Assembly (NCBI RefSeq): GCF_003966655.1
Contig: NZ_AP018795.1
Location: 2,807,501-2,871,500, forward strand
Direction: 5' to 3'
Length of the DNA: 64,000 bases
Origin: Acidithiobacillus ferridurans
GTDB taxonomy: Bacteria; Pseudomonadota; Gammaproteobacteria; Acidithiobacillales; Acidithiobacillaceae
Every line of letters begins with the position of its first letter. Position 1 is the first letter of the stretch. Made by a program: the position numbers and the translations under genes. The notes under the pieces were generated by a model. The model had not been told where the DNA came from and did no database searches. It saw nothing but the letters and a program-made list of their open reading frames with translations. Shown here piece after piece: positions 22,957-31,693 of this stretch.

Positions 22957-24045
22957 ATGGAAAGGAATCGGACGGGTCTGCCCCGTCTGGTAGACTCCGC
23001 CGCCGAGAACTTGGCTCCTGCCTATTTCGCTTTGGTGATGGCCACAGGTGCTGTCTCCTTGGCGGCTCAGGCGGTGGGCGATTCTTTCCTCGCCCGGTTA
23101 CTCTTCTGGCTCAACGGAATATTCTACGTAGTGTTATGGTTCCTGACTATTTGGCGCATGCTGCGCTTCGGTCGGCGGATGGGCGTGGATTTCAAGGATT
23201 ACCAGAGCGGCCCAGGTTTTTTTTCCGTGGTAGCCGGATCCGCCATTCTCGGCAGCCAGTTCGTCCTTTTGGCGAACGAGGAAAAAAAGGGGATGCTGCT
23301 CTGGGGGCTTGCCATGGCCCTTTGGCTGATACTGAACTATGGCATCTTTACGGCCTTCACCATCCAGAAACATAAGCCTTCTCTGGAGGAGGGCATCACC
23401 GGCATCTGGCTGCTGGCAGTGGTCGCCGCCCAGTCCCTCGCCGTGCTCGCTGCCGTTCTGGATGCGCACTGGGACCCTGTGCATCGGCTGGAATTCAACT
23501 TCATTGCCCTCTCCCTGTGGCTTTGGGGCGGCATGCTCTACATCTGGATCGTGGTGCTTATCTTTTATCGTTACACTTTCTTCCGTTTTTCGGCGGAGGA
23601 TCTGGTGCCGCCGTACTGGATCAACATGGGAGCCATGGCCATCTCCACTCTGGCGGGTTCCCTGCTCATCGCCAACGGCGGCAAGGCACCATATCTGCAC
23701 TCCCTTCTACCATTCCTTAAGGGTTTCACCGTGTTTTACTGGGCCACCGGAAGCTGGTGGATTCCGCTGTTGATCGCCTTGGAGTTCTGGCGCCACGGAG
23801 TCAAGAGGCTTCCGATGCGTTACGATCCTCTCTACTGGGGCGTCGTCTTCCCCCTCGGCATGTACAGCCTCTGCACGCTCCATATGGCGCAAAGCATGGA
23901 TCTGCCCTTTTTACTCCCTCTCGGGCATGTCTTCCTCTATCTGGCTCTGCTCGCTTGGGTGATCACCCTGGCCGGAATGATCCATCATTTGGGGCTGGGT
24001 CTACGCGCCGGGACGAAGACCAGGATCCCCCGCCCTTTGCCATGA
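22957..24045 (+). CDS. TDT-family (TehA/SLAC1-like) transporter
   Basis: The 362-residue protein is polytopic with about ten helices. The opening LAPAYFALVMATGAVSLAA is the signature first helix of the tellurite-resistance/dicarboxylate transporter family (PF03595), which includes TehA, malate permease Mae1 and the SLAC1 anion channels. Some members export sulfite. Substrate cannot be told from sequence. Its neighbour carries a TehB-like N-terminal domain, so the operon loosely recreates a TehA/TehB pairing. GGAGGGGG precedes the start. Confidence 0.82.
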   Translation: MERNRTGLPRLVDSAAENLAPAYFALVMATGAVSLAAQAVGDSFLARLLFWLNGIFYVVLWFLTIWRMLRFGRRMGVDFKDYQSGPGFFSVVAGSAILGSQFVLLANEEKKGMLLWGLAMALWLILNYGIFTAFTIQKHKPSLEEGITGIWLLAVVAAQSLAVLAAVLDAHWDPVHRLEFNFIALSLWLWGGMLYIWIVVLIFYRYTFFRFSAEDLVPPYWINMGAMAISTLAGSLLIANGGKAPYLHSLLPFLKGFTVFYWATGSWWIPLLIALEFWRHGVKRLPMRYDPLYWGVVFPLGMYSLCTLHMAQSMDLPFLLPLGHVFLYLALLAWVITLAGMIHHLGLGLRAGTKTRIPRPLP

Positions 24046-24209
24046 GGCCAAAAGCGGACAATCCTTGCATCTCAGGGCATCCATATTAATATGACGGGGT
24101 TGGCGATGTACCCGCTCCCAGAGCATTGGCCTCGGGACGGAAACCAGTGGGATCCAACCGGAAAGTTTCCGTCGCCTGTAAACCTGGAAAACGTCATCAT
24201 GGAGGGGTA

Positions 24210-24938
24210 ATGGTGCACACGAAACGCCTGCTCAATTTGGAATGGGATGCCATCGCAGGCGTTATCGCGGCGGTCACGGCCATCGTCATGGAACTCCTGC
24301 ACCTGATTCAGGGTGAGGTATTGCTTACCCTGACTGTTGCGCTCATCGCTCTGCTCTTTCTACGCGACATGCGCCGGGAAAGGGCCATGGAGCGTTTGGA
24401 GGGCCGACTTGCGGCCGTCCAGGTAAGCCTGCGTGAAATCGAAGTGGGCCTCCTGCCTCCCGATGCCGTACTCATCGGGCCGAACCGGATCCGCAAGGTC
24501 AGCACGGAGTTCTTGACCCACGCCAGCGGCGAAATGATCTGGTTCAATGTCTGCCTTTCCATGTACAAGCCCCCGGCCTTGTTTGACGCCTTGCTCCGGC
24601 CGGCCCTGGAGAATCCACGCATCACGACCATGCGCTTCATTCTGGACAAAGATCAGCGCCGTCCCTGGGAAGAAATCCTGCCCACCATCCGCGCCTGCCC
24701 GGGCGCCCATAAAGTTCAGGAACCCACCTGGATCGATAATCAAGAAAGCATCTCCCTGATTGTGGCGGATTCGGCGGCGACGGGGCGGACGGAGGCCCTC
24801 CTGAGCTTTTGGGGAGAGCCCTTCATGGCTCGCAGCACCGAACGGAGCGTGCCGCGTTATATCTTCCACATTCAGGGGCATTCGGAGCTGATCAGCCGCT
24901 TTCTGGAAATCCTACGCAATTACCGCCTGTCCGCCTGA
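24210..24938 (+). CDS. membrane-anchored hypothetical protein
   Basis: The 242-residue protein starts at ATG 24210 after GGAGGGG; a longer frame from 24126 is not supported. Two hydrophobic segments (AIAGVIAAVTAIVMELLHLI and VLLTLTVALIALLFL) are followed by a basic, coiled stretch (MRRERAMERLEGRLAA). A soluble cytoplasmic domain of about 170 residues follows, with ALENPRITTMRFILDKDQR and RYIFHIQGHSELISRFLE. The domain looks like an uncharacterised alpha/beta unit that could act on nucleotides or lipids; I do not recognise the family. Its 3' end overlaps the converging alkA by 19 bp. Confidence 0.7.
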   Translation: MVHTKRLLNLEWDAIAGVIAAVTAIVMELLHLIQGEVLLTLTVALIALLFLRDMRRERAMERLEGRLAAVQVSLREIEVGLLPPDAVLIGPNRIRKVSTEFLTHASGEMIWFNVCLSMYKPPALFDALLRPALENPRITTMRFILDKDQRRPWEEILPTIRACPGAHKVQEPTWIDNQESISLIVADSAATGRTEALLSFWGEPFMARSTERSVPRYIFHIQGHSELISRFLEILRNYRLSA

Positions 24939-25887
24939 TCCGAATGGGACAGCGGCAGTTCATCGCTGGGGCTCAACATATGTCCCTCTCCTTCCAGTCG
25001 CCGCATCAACAACAGAAAATATACCATGCCGGCGTAGGGCTGCCATGACCGGAGCCGATGGGCGACCTGGGCATAATCCAAGCTGCCGTTTTCCTCCAGC
25101 CAGCGGGCCAGGGCCTTGCGCGCCCCCACGTCGTCACCGGGGAAAATGTCCAGACGCCCCAAGGCGCGCAGCAGGACGTACTCTGCCGACCAGCGGCCGA
25201 TGCCGCGCAAACGCAGCAGACGCTGTACGGCTGCGGCGTTGGGCAGGTCCTGCCAGTCTTCACGCTCTAGTCTGCCGGCCGCCGCTTCTTCCGCCAGAGC
25301 GCGCAAGGCGGTCACCTTCTGGCGGCTGAAGCCTAGACCACGCAGGGCCGTCACCTCCTGCCGCAGCAGAGAGCGGGGATCCGGGAAAGGATACACCCGG
25401 TCCATTTCTTCCACCCCCTCCCTGCAGAGCTCCGAGAGGCGATTGAGGAGGGTGATACCCAGATGCAGACTCAGTTGCTGGCAGGCGACGGCATTGACCA
25501 GTCCTTCGAAGAGGGAGGGGAAACGGGGTGGCCGGAGACCCCGGTAGCGCGCCGCCAGGGACGCAAGACGAGGATCGGCAGCGGCCACCGCGTAAAAGGG
25601 GCCGAGATCCCGATCCAGGCTCAGCATCCAGGTGAGTTGCGCACGGACCCAAGAGACAGTCCGCTCGTCCTGGGGCCTTCGTAGATTTCTCCTTCCAGAA
25701 ACGGATCGGGATCACCCTTCGTCTGCCAGAGCCGGACTTTCAGCCATCCGTCCCCATAGCGCCAGACCCGCCGATAGGTTTCGCTCTCCCAGCCATCCAT
25801 CCTGTTATGGGCTTGACGGCGCAGCGCCCAGACCGTGAGATCCAGGCGAAAGGGCGGTCTCGGGCTGAGGCGGAAGTAGTATCCCAT
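24920..25887 (-). pseudogene. AlkA-type DNA-3-methyladenine glycosylase, single-base frameshift
   Basis: The C-terminal frame (24920-25627, 235 residues from ATG 25627) is an HhH-GPD glycosylase: LVNAVACQQLSL, LLRLRGIGRWSAEYVLLRAL and GDDVGARKAL with catalytic Asp. The N-terminal AlkA domain is in another frame (25621-25887): FRLSPRPPFRLDLTVWALRR and YRRVWRYGDGW. Reading past the frame end in the other phase gives DERTVSWVRAQLTWMLSLDRD, which joins the two. One base is lost within about 25663-25680 (GGCCCCAGGACG context); adding one makes 969 bases, 322 residues. It may be a true mutation or a sequencing error. It repairs alkylated bases. Confidence 0.82.
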
Positions 25888-26049
25888 CTATCGGTCCAGA
25901 TCCGGCCGATAGCTGCCGGCGGGGGTACGGAAGGCAATGGCTAGGCGGTTCCAGGCGTTGAATTCCTCCAGGGAACGCGCGCCGTGGCCGATGGTCAAGA
26001 TTCGCGGCGCCGGCCCTTCAGCCGGAACAGCGCATGCCCTACACTTCAT
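25888..26049 (-). pseudogene. DUF488-like remnant upstream of alkA
   Basis: The 53-residue frame contains ILTIGHGARSLEEF, the N-terminal signature of DUF488 proteins, then diverges at once (NAWNRLAIAFRTPAGSYRP) and stops directly before the alkA ATG. Normal DUF488 proteins are over 100 residues. An internal deletion of a gene once preceding alkA is the likely explanation. Confidence 0.5.
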
Positions 26050-26240
26050 AGCGCTTGATTCATGGGCACAATGTCTCCCGGGCCTGGGCTCCGGTGTGAA
26101 GGCGACACGGCAGGGTCGTCGGGACGGATGCGGGTGATCGACCGTATCGAAAACACGAAGAGGGCACAAACGGCTTTCTGCCATATTATCGTCCAAAAAA
26201 TCCTCATGCTCGGTTGCAGCGCACGTTGGCGGGATGGATG

Positions 26241-26885
26241 CTAACCGGTTAGCGCATTCAGCGTATCTCGGTAATAGTAATAGTCTCCGAAGTCCAGCTT
26301 ACGGATTGAGCGTCCTGCCATACGGGCTTTCTCCAGAAAGGCATGATCTTCTCCGTAGCGCAGGTCGTCAAAGCACCCCAATCGCTCAAAAACTTCAGCC
26401 TTAACCACTATGGTCGCCCCTTGGGAGGTTTCTGATATGGCAATGCGCCGTTTCCTATTTCTTGCGTCAGGAACCGTCTCAGGGCCATTGATGACCCGGA
26501 TTCCACCATGAAACAAATCCACCTCTGGATACGTACGGATGACCCGTAGTCGGTTTTCCAGATAATCCGATGCATACACGTCATCGGAGTCCAGCCGCGT
26601 TATCCAAGGTACGCTTTTGCTGCGGCTCACCTCCGCCCCGATATTCAGCGCGGTTCCAACACCGATATTTTCAGGCAGCCGGATCAAAACCGATGGATGT
26701 GCCAACTTTTTGGTGAGATCCATCGCGCGTTGCAGACTGTTATCGTTGCTGCCATCATCGATCACCACCAAACAGAAATCCTGAAAGGTCTGCCGATAGA
26801 GAGAACCAATAGCCCTTTCCAATAGGTTCATACGGTTAAATACAGGCATTAACACCATGAAAACTGGTGACTTACTGTCCAACAT
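26241..26885 (-). CDS. family 2 glycosyltransferase
   Basis: The 214-residue protein shows the GT-A fold: MVLMPVFNRMNLLERAIGSL, then VIDDGSNDNS and WITRLDSDDVYASDYL (DxD-like metal site), and CFDDLRYGEDHAFLEKA with a catalytic-type ED. It lacks C-terminal membrane helices. It would transfer a sugar to a surface polysaccharide or protein; donor and acceptor are unknown. The start is supported by GAGGAA 9 bases upstream. No other polysaccharide gene is adjacent; the nearest are hldD and the epimerase at 49 kb. Confidence 0.88.
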   Translation of the reverse strand: MLDSKSPVFMVLMPVFNRMNLLERAIGSLYRQTFQDFCLVVIDDGSNDNSLQRAMDLTKKLAHPSVLIRLPENIGVGTALNIGAEVSRSKSVPWITRLDSDDVYASDYLENRLRVIRTYPEVDLFHGGIRVINGPETVPDARNRKRRIAISETSQGATIVVKAEVFERLGCFDDLRYGEDHAFLEKARMAGRSIRKLDFGDYYYYRDTLNALTG

Positions 26886-27061
26886 GAAATTAGTTCCTCA
26901 CCTGTGTTGGTAATGATACACCATGCATCTGACCATATCTCAAAAGCGGCCACGATCCATCGTGCAAAACAACACCGCCCGTCATCAATGTAAGCGGTTT
27001 GCGTTTTCTCAAATTCCCCAGCTAATGCATGGCATGCGTCGGCTAGATCGGCTGTATTCAT
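26849..27061 (-). CDS. possible small protein upstream of the glycosyltransferase
   Basis: The 70-residue frame begins MNTADLADACHALAGEFEK after GGAGATGGGAGAAG and overlaps the glycosyltransferase by 37 bp in another frame. The first 45 residues look protein-like (cysteine and aromatic rich), but no family is recognised. The overlap makes it doubtful as a functional gene. Confidence 0.3.
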   Translation of the reverse strand: MNTADLADACHALAGEFEKTQTAYIDDGRCCFARWIVAAFEIWSDAWCIITNTGEELISCWTVSHQFSWC

Positions 27062-27223
27062 ATGCCTTCTCCCATCTCCTTGTACGCTGATTCGGAGGGA
27101 GCCCGTGTCACATCAAATTTTACGGATGCGGTAGAAAATTCAGCTCCGTGAGAAACGAATGGCAAATAAGGCAGTGGCAGTCATGTGCCAAGCATTTTCA
27201 ACGACAATGCCGGGTGATGGCTG

Positions 27224-27442
27224 CTAGCCGGGGGTGGGCAAATCGTCAGGGCCTGCCCATTCGTAACGTGGTTCACCCTCTGTATCTGGGATATACCCCT
27301 GCTCCCGGAGCAAGTTGGCGAGGGCCAAGGCAGCATTCCCCGCCTTGGCACCATTCTCGATAATATCGGCAGAAATAGCTCCGGCCTCGCGGGCGCTCAG
27401 ATGGATGGTTACCGTTTTTTCCTGTTCGTCCTTGATGAGCAT
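27224..27442 (-). CDS. small hypothetical protein, paralog of 27452-27649
   Basis: The 72-residue protein contains KTVTIHLSAREAGAISADI, IENGAKAGNAALALANLL and REQGYIPDTEG. The same layout occurs in the neighbouring gene: a short beta strand, an acidic amphipathic helix beginning with an acid-rich turn, and a conserved I-E/Q-N-A...LLxEQxY core. The two genes are 9 bp apart and probably arose by tandem duplication. No known family is recognised. The small acidic fold suggests a protein-protein role such as an antitoxin-like or regulatory partner, which is speculation. Confidence 0.65.
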   Translation of the reverse strand: MLIKDEQEKTVTIHLSAREAGAISADIIENGAKAGNAALALANLLREQGYIPDTEGEPRYEWAGPDDLPTPG

Positions 27443-27451
27443 GGTAGCTCC

Positions 27452-27649
27452 TTATTGTCCGAAGGGATGGGGCGGTTGACGGAAATGATCGTCTATCCGG
27501 TAATCCTGCTCGGCCAGCAGATAAACCAGATCCAGGGTTTCCTTGCCGAATTGCTCGGCATTCTGGATGATCGGCTCAACCAAGCTGCCGAGATCTTTCT
27601 TCTCGAAACGCAGAGTGATGCCCGATGAATCTTTCGCTAAAACTTCCAT
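27452..27649 (-). CDS. small hypothetical protein, paralog of 27224-27442
   Basis: The 65-residue protein contains SSGITLRFEKKDLGSLVEP, IIQNAEQFGKETLDLVYLL and AEQDYRIDDHFRQ. Identity with the next gene is modest but the pattern of hydrophobic and acidic residues is the same. Ribosome site AGGAGAC precedes the ATG. It is upstream in the pair, which is 45 bp after the end of the NDH-2 gene on the same strand. Confidence 0.65.
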   Translation of the reverse strand: MEVLAKDSSGITLRFEKKDLGSLVEPIIQNAEQFGKETLDLVYLLAEQDYRIDDHFRQPPHPFGQ

Positions 27650-27694
27650 GGCGTCTCCTCATGCTAGGAAAATAAATAATACATACCGAGTAGT

Positions 27695-29014
27695 TCAAGA
27701 AGCAGAACTTGTCAAATTGCCGGCCTGCATTTTATGCCGGGATGGCTGGGTATGGACGCACGGATCCGAAGGATCGGTAGGAGAGCGAATGATTTCCACG
27801 GCGGCGCCGTGGCGCAGGTAATCCGTTCCCCAGTCGAGCAGGGTGAGCAGGCGGTTGCGGGTGCCGATGATGCGGTAGAGGTGCAGGCCTAGCCAGAGCA
27901 GCCAGGCGCTCCAGCCATGCCAGCGCAGATGCCAGCGTTCGATCTGGCAGACGGCATCGAAACGGCCGAGGACGGCCATGCTGCCAGGGTCCCGGTAGGC
28001 GAAAGGGGGAGGGAGGGGACGCCCGTGCCGTTGGGATTGCAGCACCAGGGCGGCGTGGCGGGCACTCTGCAGGGCGAAGGGCGCAACCTGGGGCCAAAAC
28101 GCACCATCGCTGCCATAGGCCAGGTCGCCGAGGATGAAGACCTCGGGGTGTCCCGGCAGGCGCAGGTGGGGATCGACGATGATTCGCCCGCCGGGCCCCT
28201 TGGCGCCGGGCATGGTGGCCGCCAGTGGATGGGCCGTTACGCCGGCGGTCCAGACGACGGTATGGGCAGGAATGTCCGGGTCCGGCTGGCATTGCACCGT
28301 TTGCCCGTCAAATCCCAGGACATGGGTGTGAAAGCGCAGTTGGGCACCGAGTTTTTGCAGCTTGCCTGCAGCTTGGGCCTGGAGGGGGGCGGCAAAGCCG
28401 GGAAGTAGGGCTGCGCCGCCCTCCACCAAGGTGAGTTGCAACTCTTCCAGGCGCAATTCCGGGTAGTCGCGGGGGAGCACGACGCGCAGGAGCTCCAGCA
28501 GGGCGCCGCAAAACTCCACCCCAGTGGGACCGCCTCCGGCAATGACGAAGCTGAGCCAGCTCCGCCGTTCGGCGGAGTCGGTGCAATGGCTGGCCGCTTC
28601 CAGGGCGCTGAAGATGCGCGAACGGACTGCTTCCGCCGCTTCCATGCCTTTGAGCTGCAGGGCATGGCTGGCGATGGCGGCATTGCCGAAAAAATTGGTG
28701 ACGGTGCCGAGAGCGATGAAGAGGTAGTCATAGGGAAGGACGTCGCCGTCATCAAGAAAGATCGAACGCTGGGAAAGGTCCAATCGGGCGACCCGTCCCA
28801 GGCGAAAATGCAGGTCGCCGCGCAGGAGGCGCCGTTGCGGCGTGGCGATGGCCTCCGCCTGGAGATCGCCGGCAGCCACCTGGTAGAGGAGGGGTTGGAA
28901 GAGGTGGTAATTGCGCTGGTCGATGAGGGTCACCTCCAGCCCTTGACCCCGGAGCGCACGGGCGGCGGCGTTGCCGGCGAAGCCGCCGCCGAGGATGAGG
29001 ACGCGTTCAGCCAT
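27695..29014 (-). CDS. type II NADH:quinone oxidoreductase-like flavoprotein (NDH-2)
   Basis: The 439-residue protein begins MAERVLILGGGFAGNAAARA, the FAD Rossmann motif, and has the NAD(P)H motif VIAGGGPTGVEFCGALLE and the FAD-binding FILGDLAYG. RNYHLFQPLLYQVAAG is characteristic of NDH-2. The C-terminus has an amphipathic and hydrophobic segment (WSAWLLWLGLHLYRIIG) for membrane attachment. It passes electrons from NADH to quinone without pumping protons. It is the last gene of a five-gene operon, four bases after the MFS stop. The alternative, a sulfide:quinone oxidoreductase, is unlikely because the conserved cysteines are absent. Confidence 0.88.
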   Translation of the reverse strand: MAERVLILGGGFAGNAAARALRGQGLEVTLIDQRNYHLFQPLLYQVAAGDLQAEAIATPQRRLLRGDLHFRLGRVARLDLSQRSIFLDDGDVLPYDYLFIALGTVTNFFGNAAIASHALQLKGMEAAEAVRSRIFSALEAASHCTDSAERRSWLSFVIAGGGPTGVEFCGALLELLRVVLPRDYPELRLEELQLTLVEGGAALLPGFAAPLQAQAAGKLQKLGAQLRFHTHVLGFDGQTVQCQPDPDIPAHTVVWTAGVTAHPLAATMPGAKGPGGRIIVDPHLRLPGHPEVFILGDLAYGSDGAFWPQVAPFALQSARHAALVLQSQRHGRPLPPPFAYRDPGSMAVLGRFDAVCQIERWHLRWHGWSAWLLWLGLHLYRIIGTRNRLLTLLDWGTDYLRHGAAVEIIRSPTDPSDPCVHTQPSRHKMQAGNLTSSAS

Positions 29015-29018
29015 GGGC

Positions 29019-30164
29019 TCAGGTCCTCGGCGTACGGGCAGGCCGGCTGTTGCGCCAAGCCAGCCAGAAGAGGGGGATGGCCCAGAGGGCCGATAGGGTA
29101 TAGATGTGGCCGAGGCGGAGCAGATCCTGCAGGGGACCAAGCCCGAAGGAGCCGATGCCTTCGCCCACCATGAGGGCCCCGACCAGGAGTCCGGCCATCT
29201 GGGTGCCTTCCTGGGGGTGGGCAGCAATGCCGTAGGCCATACTGTAGGGATAGTAGATGCCGCAGGCGACCCCGGCGGCGGTGAAGGCCATGAGCAGGGC
29301 GCCGGCGGTGATGAGTTGGGGGATGAGGAGGAAGCACGCGGCCATGCCCAGGGGGGCGAGCAGATAGACGATCCGGCGGTGCAGCAAGCGGTTGGGGATG
29401 AAGCCCAGGGCAAAACGCGCGGCGGTCATGCCGCCCCAGAAAAGGGCCAGGGCGAGGGCGCCGCTGGCGGCGGGCAGGCTGCGATTGACGCTGACCAAGA
29501 CATTGGCCCAACTGCCGAAGCTGCCTTCGCAGATGGCGTAGATCAGCACGGCGCCGGCAAAGGGGAGCATGGAACGGCGCCAGGCGCGCAGGCCACCCAG
29601 CTCCGCCGGACCATCGGCGGCAATGGGCAGCAGGAGCAGAGCCAGCCAAGCAATGGCGAGGAGGGCCGGCCAGCCCGCCCAGCCGATGCCGCTGCGAAAG
29701 CCTTCGAGGATCAGGGGCGAGATGGCGGTGGCGCCGCCGATGACGGCGTTGAGAATGGTCACCGCCGCTGCTGCGGCTCCGGCAAAGAGGAGGGAGGCCG
29801 AGCGGTTGATGGCGGCGTTGGTGAGGCCGAAGCCGATACCGAGGAGGAAGGTTTCGGCGAGGATCAGCCCATAGGCTGGATTACCACCCGTAAAGGCGGC
29901 GGCTACCAGCAGGAACATGGCGGCGGCGTTACTCAGCGCCCCCAGGCGAAAGACGCCGGAGCCGCCGAGGCGGCTGTGGATGCTGCCGGCGGCCAGGGCG
30001 CTAAGGATGGCGCCGATGATCTCGGGGAAATACAGGAATCCATAGGCGCTGCTGCCGAAAGCGTAGGGGGCTTGGTGCAGGATGTGGCCCAGGGCGGGGA
30101 CCAGGACGAAGGCCGCCCCCTGCAAAAAGCCCGCAGTGTAGACGGCGGTGACGCCGCGTTTCAC
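29019..30164 (-). CDS. MFS transporter
   Basis: The 381-residue protein has about twelve hydrophobic segments with the MFS layout (AGFLQGAAFVLVPALGHIL first; YGFLYFPEIIGAILSALAAG second, with the cytosolic GSIHSRLGGSG loop). It starts with GTG overlapping the GMC gene stop as GTGA. Substrate is not evident. In this operon it could carry a sugar or sugar acid made by the oxidoreductases. Confidence 0.85.
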   Translation of the reverse strand: MKRGVTAVYTAGFLQGAAFVLVPALGHILHQAPYAFGSSAYGFLYFPEIIGAILSALAAGSIHSRLGGSGVFRLGALSNAAAMFLLVAAAFTGGNPAYGLILAETFLLGIGFGLTNAAINRSASLLFAGAAAAAVTILNAVIGGATAISPLILEGFRSGIGWAGWPALLAIAWLALLLLPIAADGPAELGGLRAWRRSMLPFAGAVLIYAICEGSFGSWANVLVSVNRSLPAASGALALALFWGGMTAARFALGFIPNRLLHRRIVYLLAPLGMAACFLLIPQLITAGALLMAFTAAGVACGIYYPYSMAYGIAAHPQEGTQMAGLLVGALMVGEGIGSFGLGPLQDLLRLGHIYTLSALWAIPLFWLAWRNSRPARTPRT

Positions 30165-31693
30165 GCCCAGACCCCTGTTTTGAAGCGCTCGGCCAGATGC
30201 GCGGCGACGCGGATGGCGTTGGCCATGATGGTGAGGGAGGGGTTGACCGCGCTGATGGAGGGCATGAAGGAGGCGTCCACGACGTAGAGGTTGTCGATGT
30301 CATGGGTCTTGCACCAGGGATTCAGGACGCTGTCTTTGGGGTCTTCGCCAAAACGGCAGGTGCCCACCTGATGCGCAGTGGCGGAGATGTCCATGGCCTG
30401 AAAGAAGACCAGGGGAAAGCCCGCCTGGTGGAGGATCCTGCGCCATTGAGCACAGAGGCGCTGGTGGCTTTCGCGGTTTTTGGGCTGCCAGGCGAGGCGA
30501 ATCTGGCCGTCGCTGTCGAGGGTGACCCGGTTGTCGGCGTCGGGCAGGTCTTCGGTGGTGAGCCACCAGTCCACGGAGTGGCTGGCGGTCCAGGCGCTGA
30601 CGGGGATGGGGAGCAGGGGCTGTTGGGCATGGAGCAGCGCCGGCGTGACCTTGCCGAGATTCTGGATGTGGCCGAGGGGATAGGGATAATCGGGGTCGCC
30701 CGAGTCGTCGTAAAAATCGTTGATGGCCAAGGTCTTCTGGAAGACGGTGGTGTTTTCCTGGGCGGCTTTGAGGGCCATGCAGGCACTGTTGAGATGACAC
30801 ATGTAGTTGCGCCCGACCTGATCGCTGCTGTTGGCGAGGCCTCGGGGCGCGGTGGCATCGGCGGAGGCGAGGAGGAGGGCGGCGGAGTGTACGGCGCCGG
30901 CGGCGAGGACGACGACGCGGGCGCGCAGGGCGCCCTGATCGGTTTCCACACCTTCCACTCCCTTGCCGTCGGCGCCGCGCAGCAGGCGCAGGACGCGATG
31001 CCGGGTGAGCAGGCGGACGTTGGCGTGGGCCAGGGCGGGAGTGACGCCGCAGACTTCGGCATCGCCCTTGGCGCGCAGCAGGCAGGGGAAGCCGTCACAG
31101 GTGGGGCAACGCACGCAGGGGCTATGGGCGGGGTCTTCATCCTGGCGCTGGAGGGCGAGGGGGAGGGGAAAGGGGTGCAACCCCATATTCCGCAATTTTT
31201 GCTCCAGGGCCGCGAGGATGGGCTCATGGGGGAATGGGGGAAAGGCGAAGGGGCCGCGGGGCGGTTCCAGGGGATCGGCACCGGCCTTGCCATGGGCAAA
31301 GTACCAGGCCTCGGCCTGCTCATAGTGGGGCGCGAGATCGGCGTAGCTGATGGGCCAGGCGGGGGTGAGGCCGTCGCGATGGCGGCGGGGGAGGAAGTCT
31401 TTTTCGCGCCGGCGCAAAACGGCCGCCCCGTAGAACTTGGTGTTGCCCCCCACATGATAGCCGGTAACAGGGGTGAAGGGCTGGCCGCCGCCATCGTGCC
31501 ATTGTTCGTGGGTGTGGTAGCGGTGTTCGGCAAAGACGGTGTGTGGGTCCCAGTTGCCCCATTCGCGGGGGAGGTAATCGCCGCGTTCCAGGATGAGGAT
31601 GGATAGTCCCGAGGGGGCGAGGGCTCGGGCCAGGGTGCCGCCACCGGCGCCGCTGCCGATGATGATCACGTCAGCGTCGAGGCTAGCCGCCAT
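30161..31693 (-). CDS. GMC-family FAD oxidoreductase
   Basis: The 510-residue protein begins ADVIIIGSGAGGGTLARALA (FAD binding) and ends with HQVGTCRFGEDPKDSVLNP, VVDASFMPSISAVNP and LTIMANAIRVA, the GMC C-terminal catalytic signature with His and Asn. The cysteine-rich CVRCPTCDGFPC (about residue 221) is an extra present in a subgroup of bacterial GMC proteins. It oxidises an alcohol or sugar, passing electrons to an unknown acceptor. Start ATG 31693 overlaps the SDR end by 11 bp. A sugar or polyol substrate is favoured by the operon. Confidence 0.88.
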   Translation of the reverse strand: MAASLDADVIIIGSGAGGGTLARALAPSGLSILILERGDYLPREWGNWDPHTVFAEHRYHTHEQWHDGGGQPFTPVTGYHVGGNTKFYGAAVLRRREKDFLPRRHRDGLTPAWPISYADLAPHYEQAEAWYFAHGKAGADPLEPPRGPFAFPPFPHEPILAALEQKLRNMGLHPFPLPLALQRQDEDPAHSPCVRCPTCDGFPCLLRAKGDAEVCGVTPALAHANVRLLTRHRVLRLLRGADGKGVEGVETDQGALRARVVVLAAGAVHSAALLLASADATAPRGLANSSDQVGRNYMCHLNSACMALKAAQENTTVFQKTLAINDFYDDSGDPDYPYPLGHIQNLGKVTPALLHAQQPLLPIPVSAWTASHSVDWWLTTEDLPDADNRVTLDSDGQIRLAWQPKNRESHQRLCAQWRRILHQAGFPLVFFQAMDISATAHQVGTCRFGEDPKDSVLNPWCKTHDIDNLYVVDASFMPSISAVNPSLTIMANAIRVAAHLAERFKTGVWA

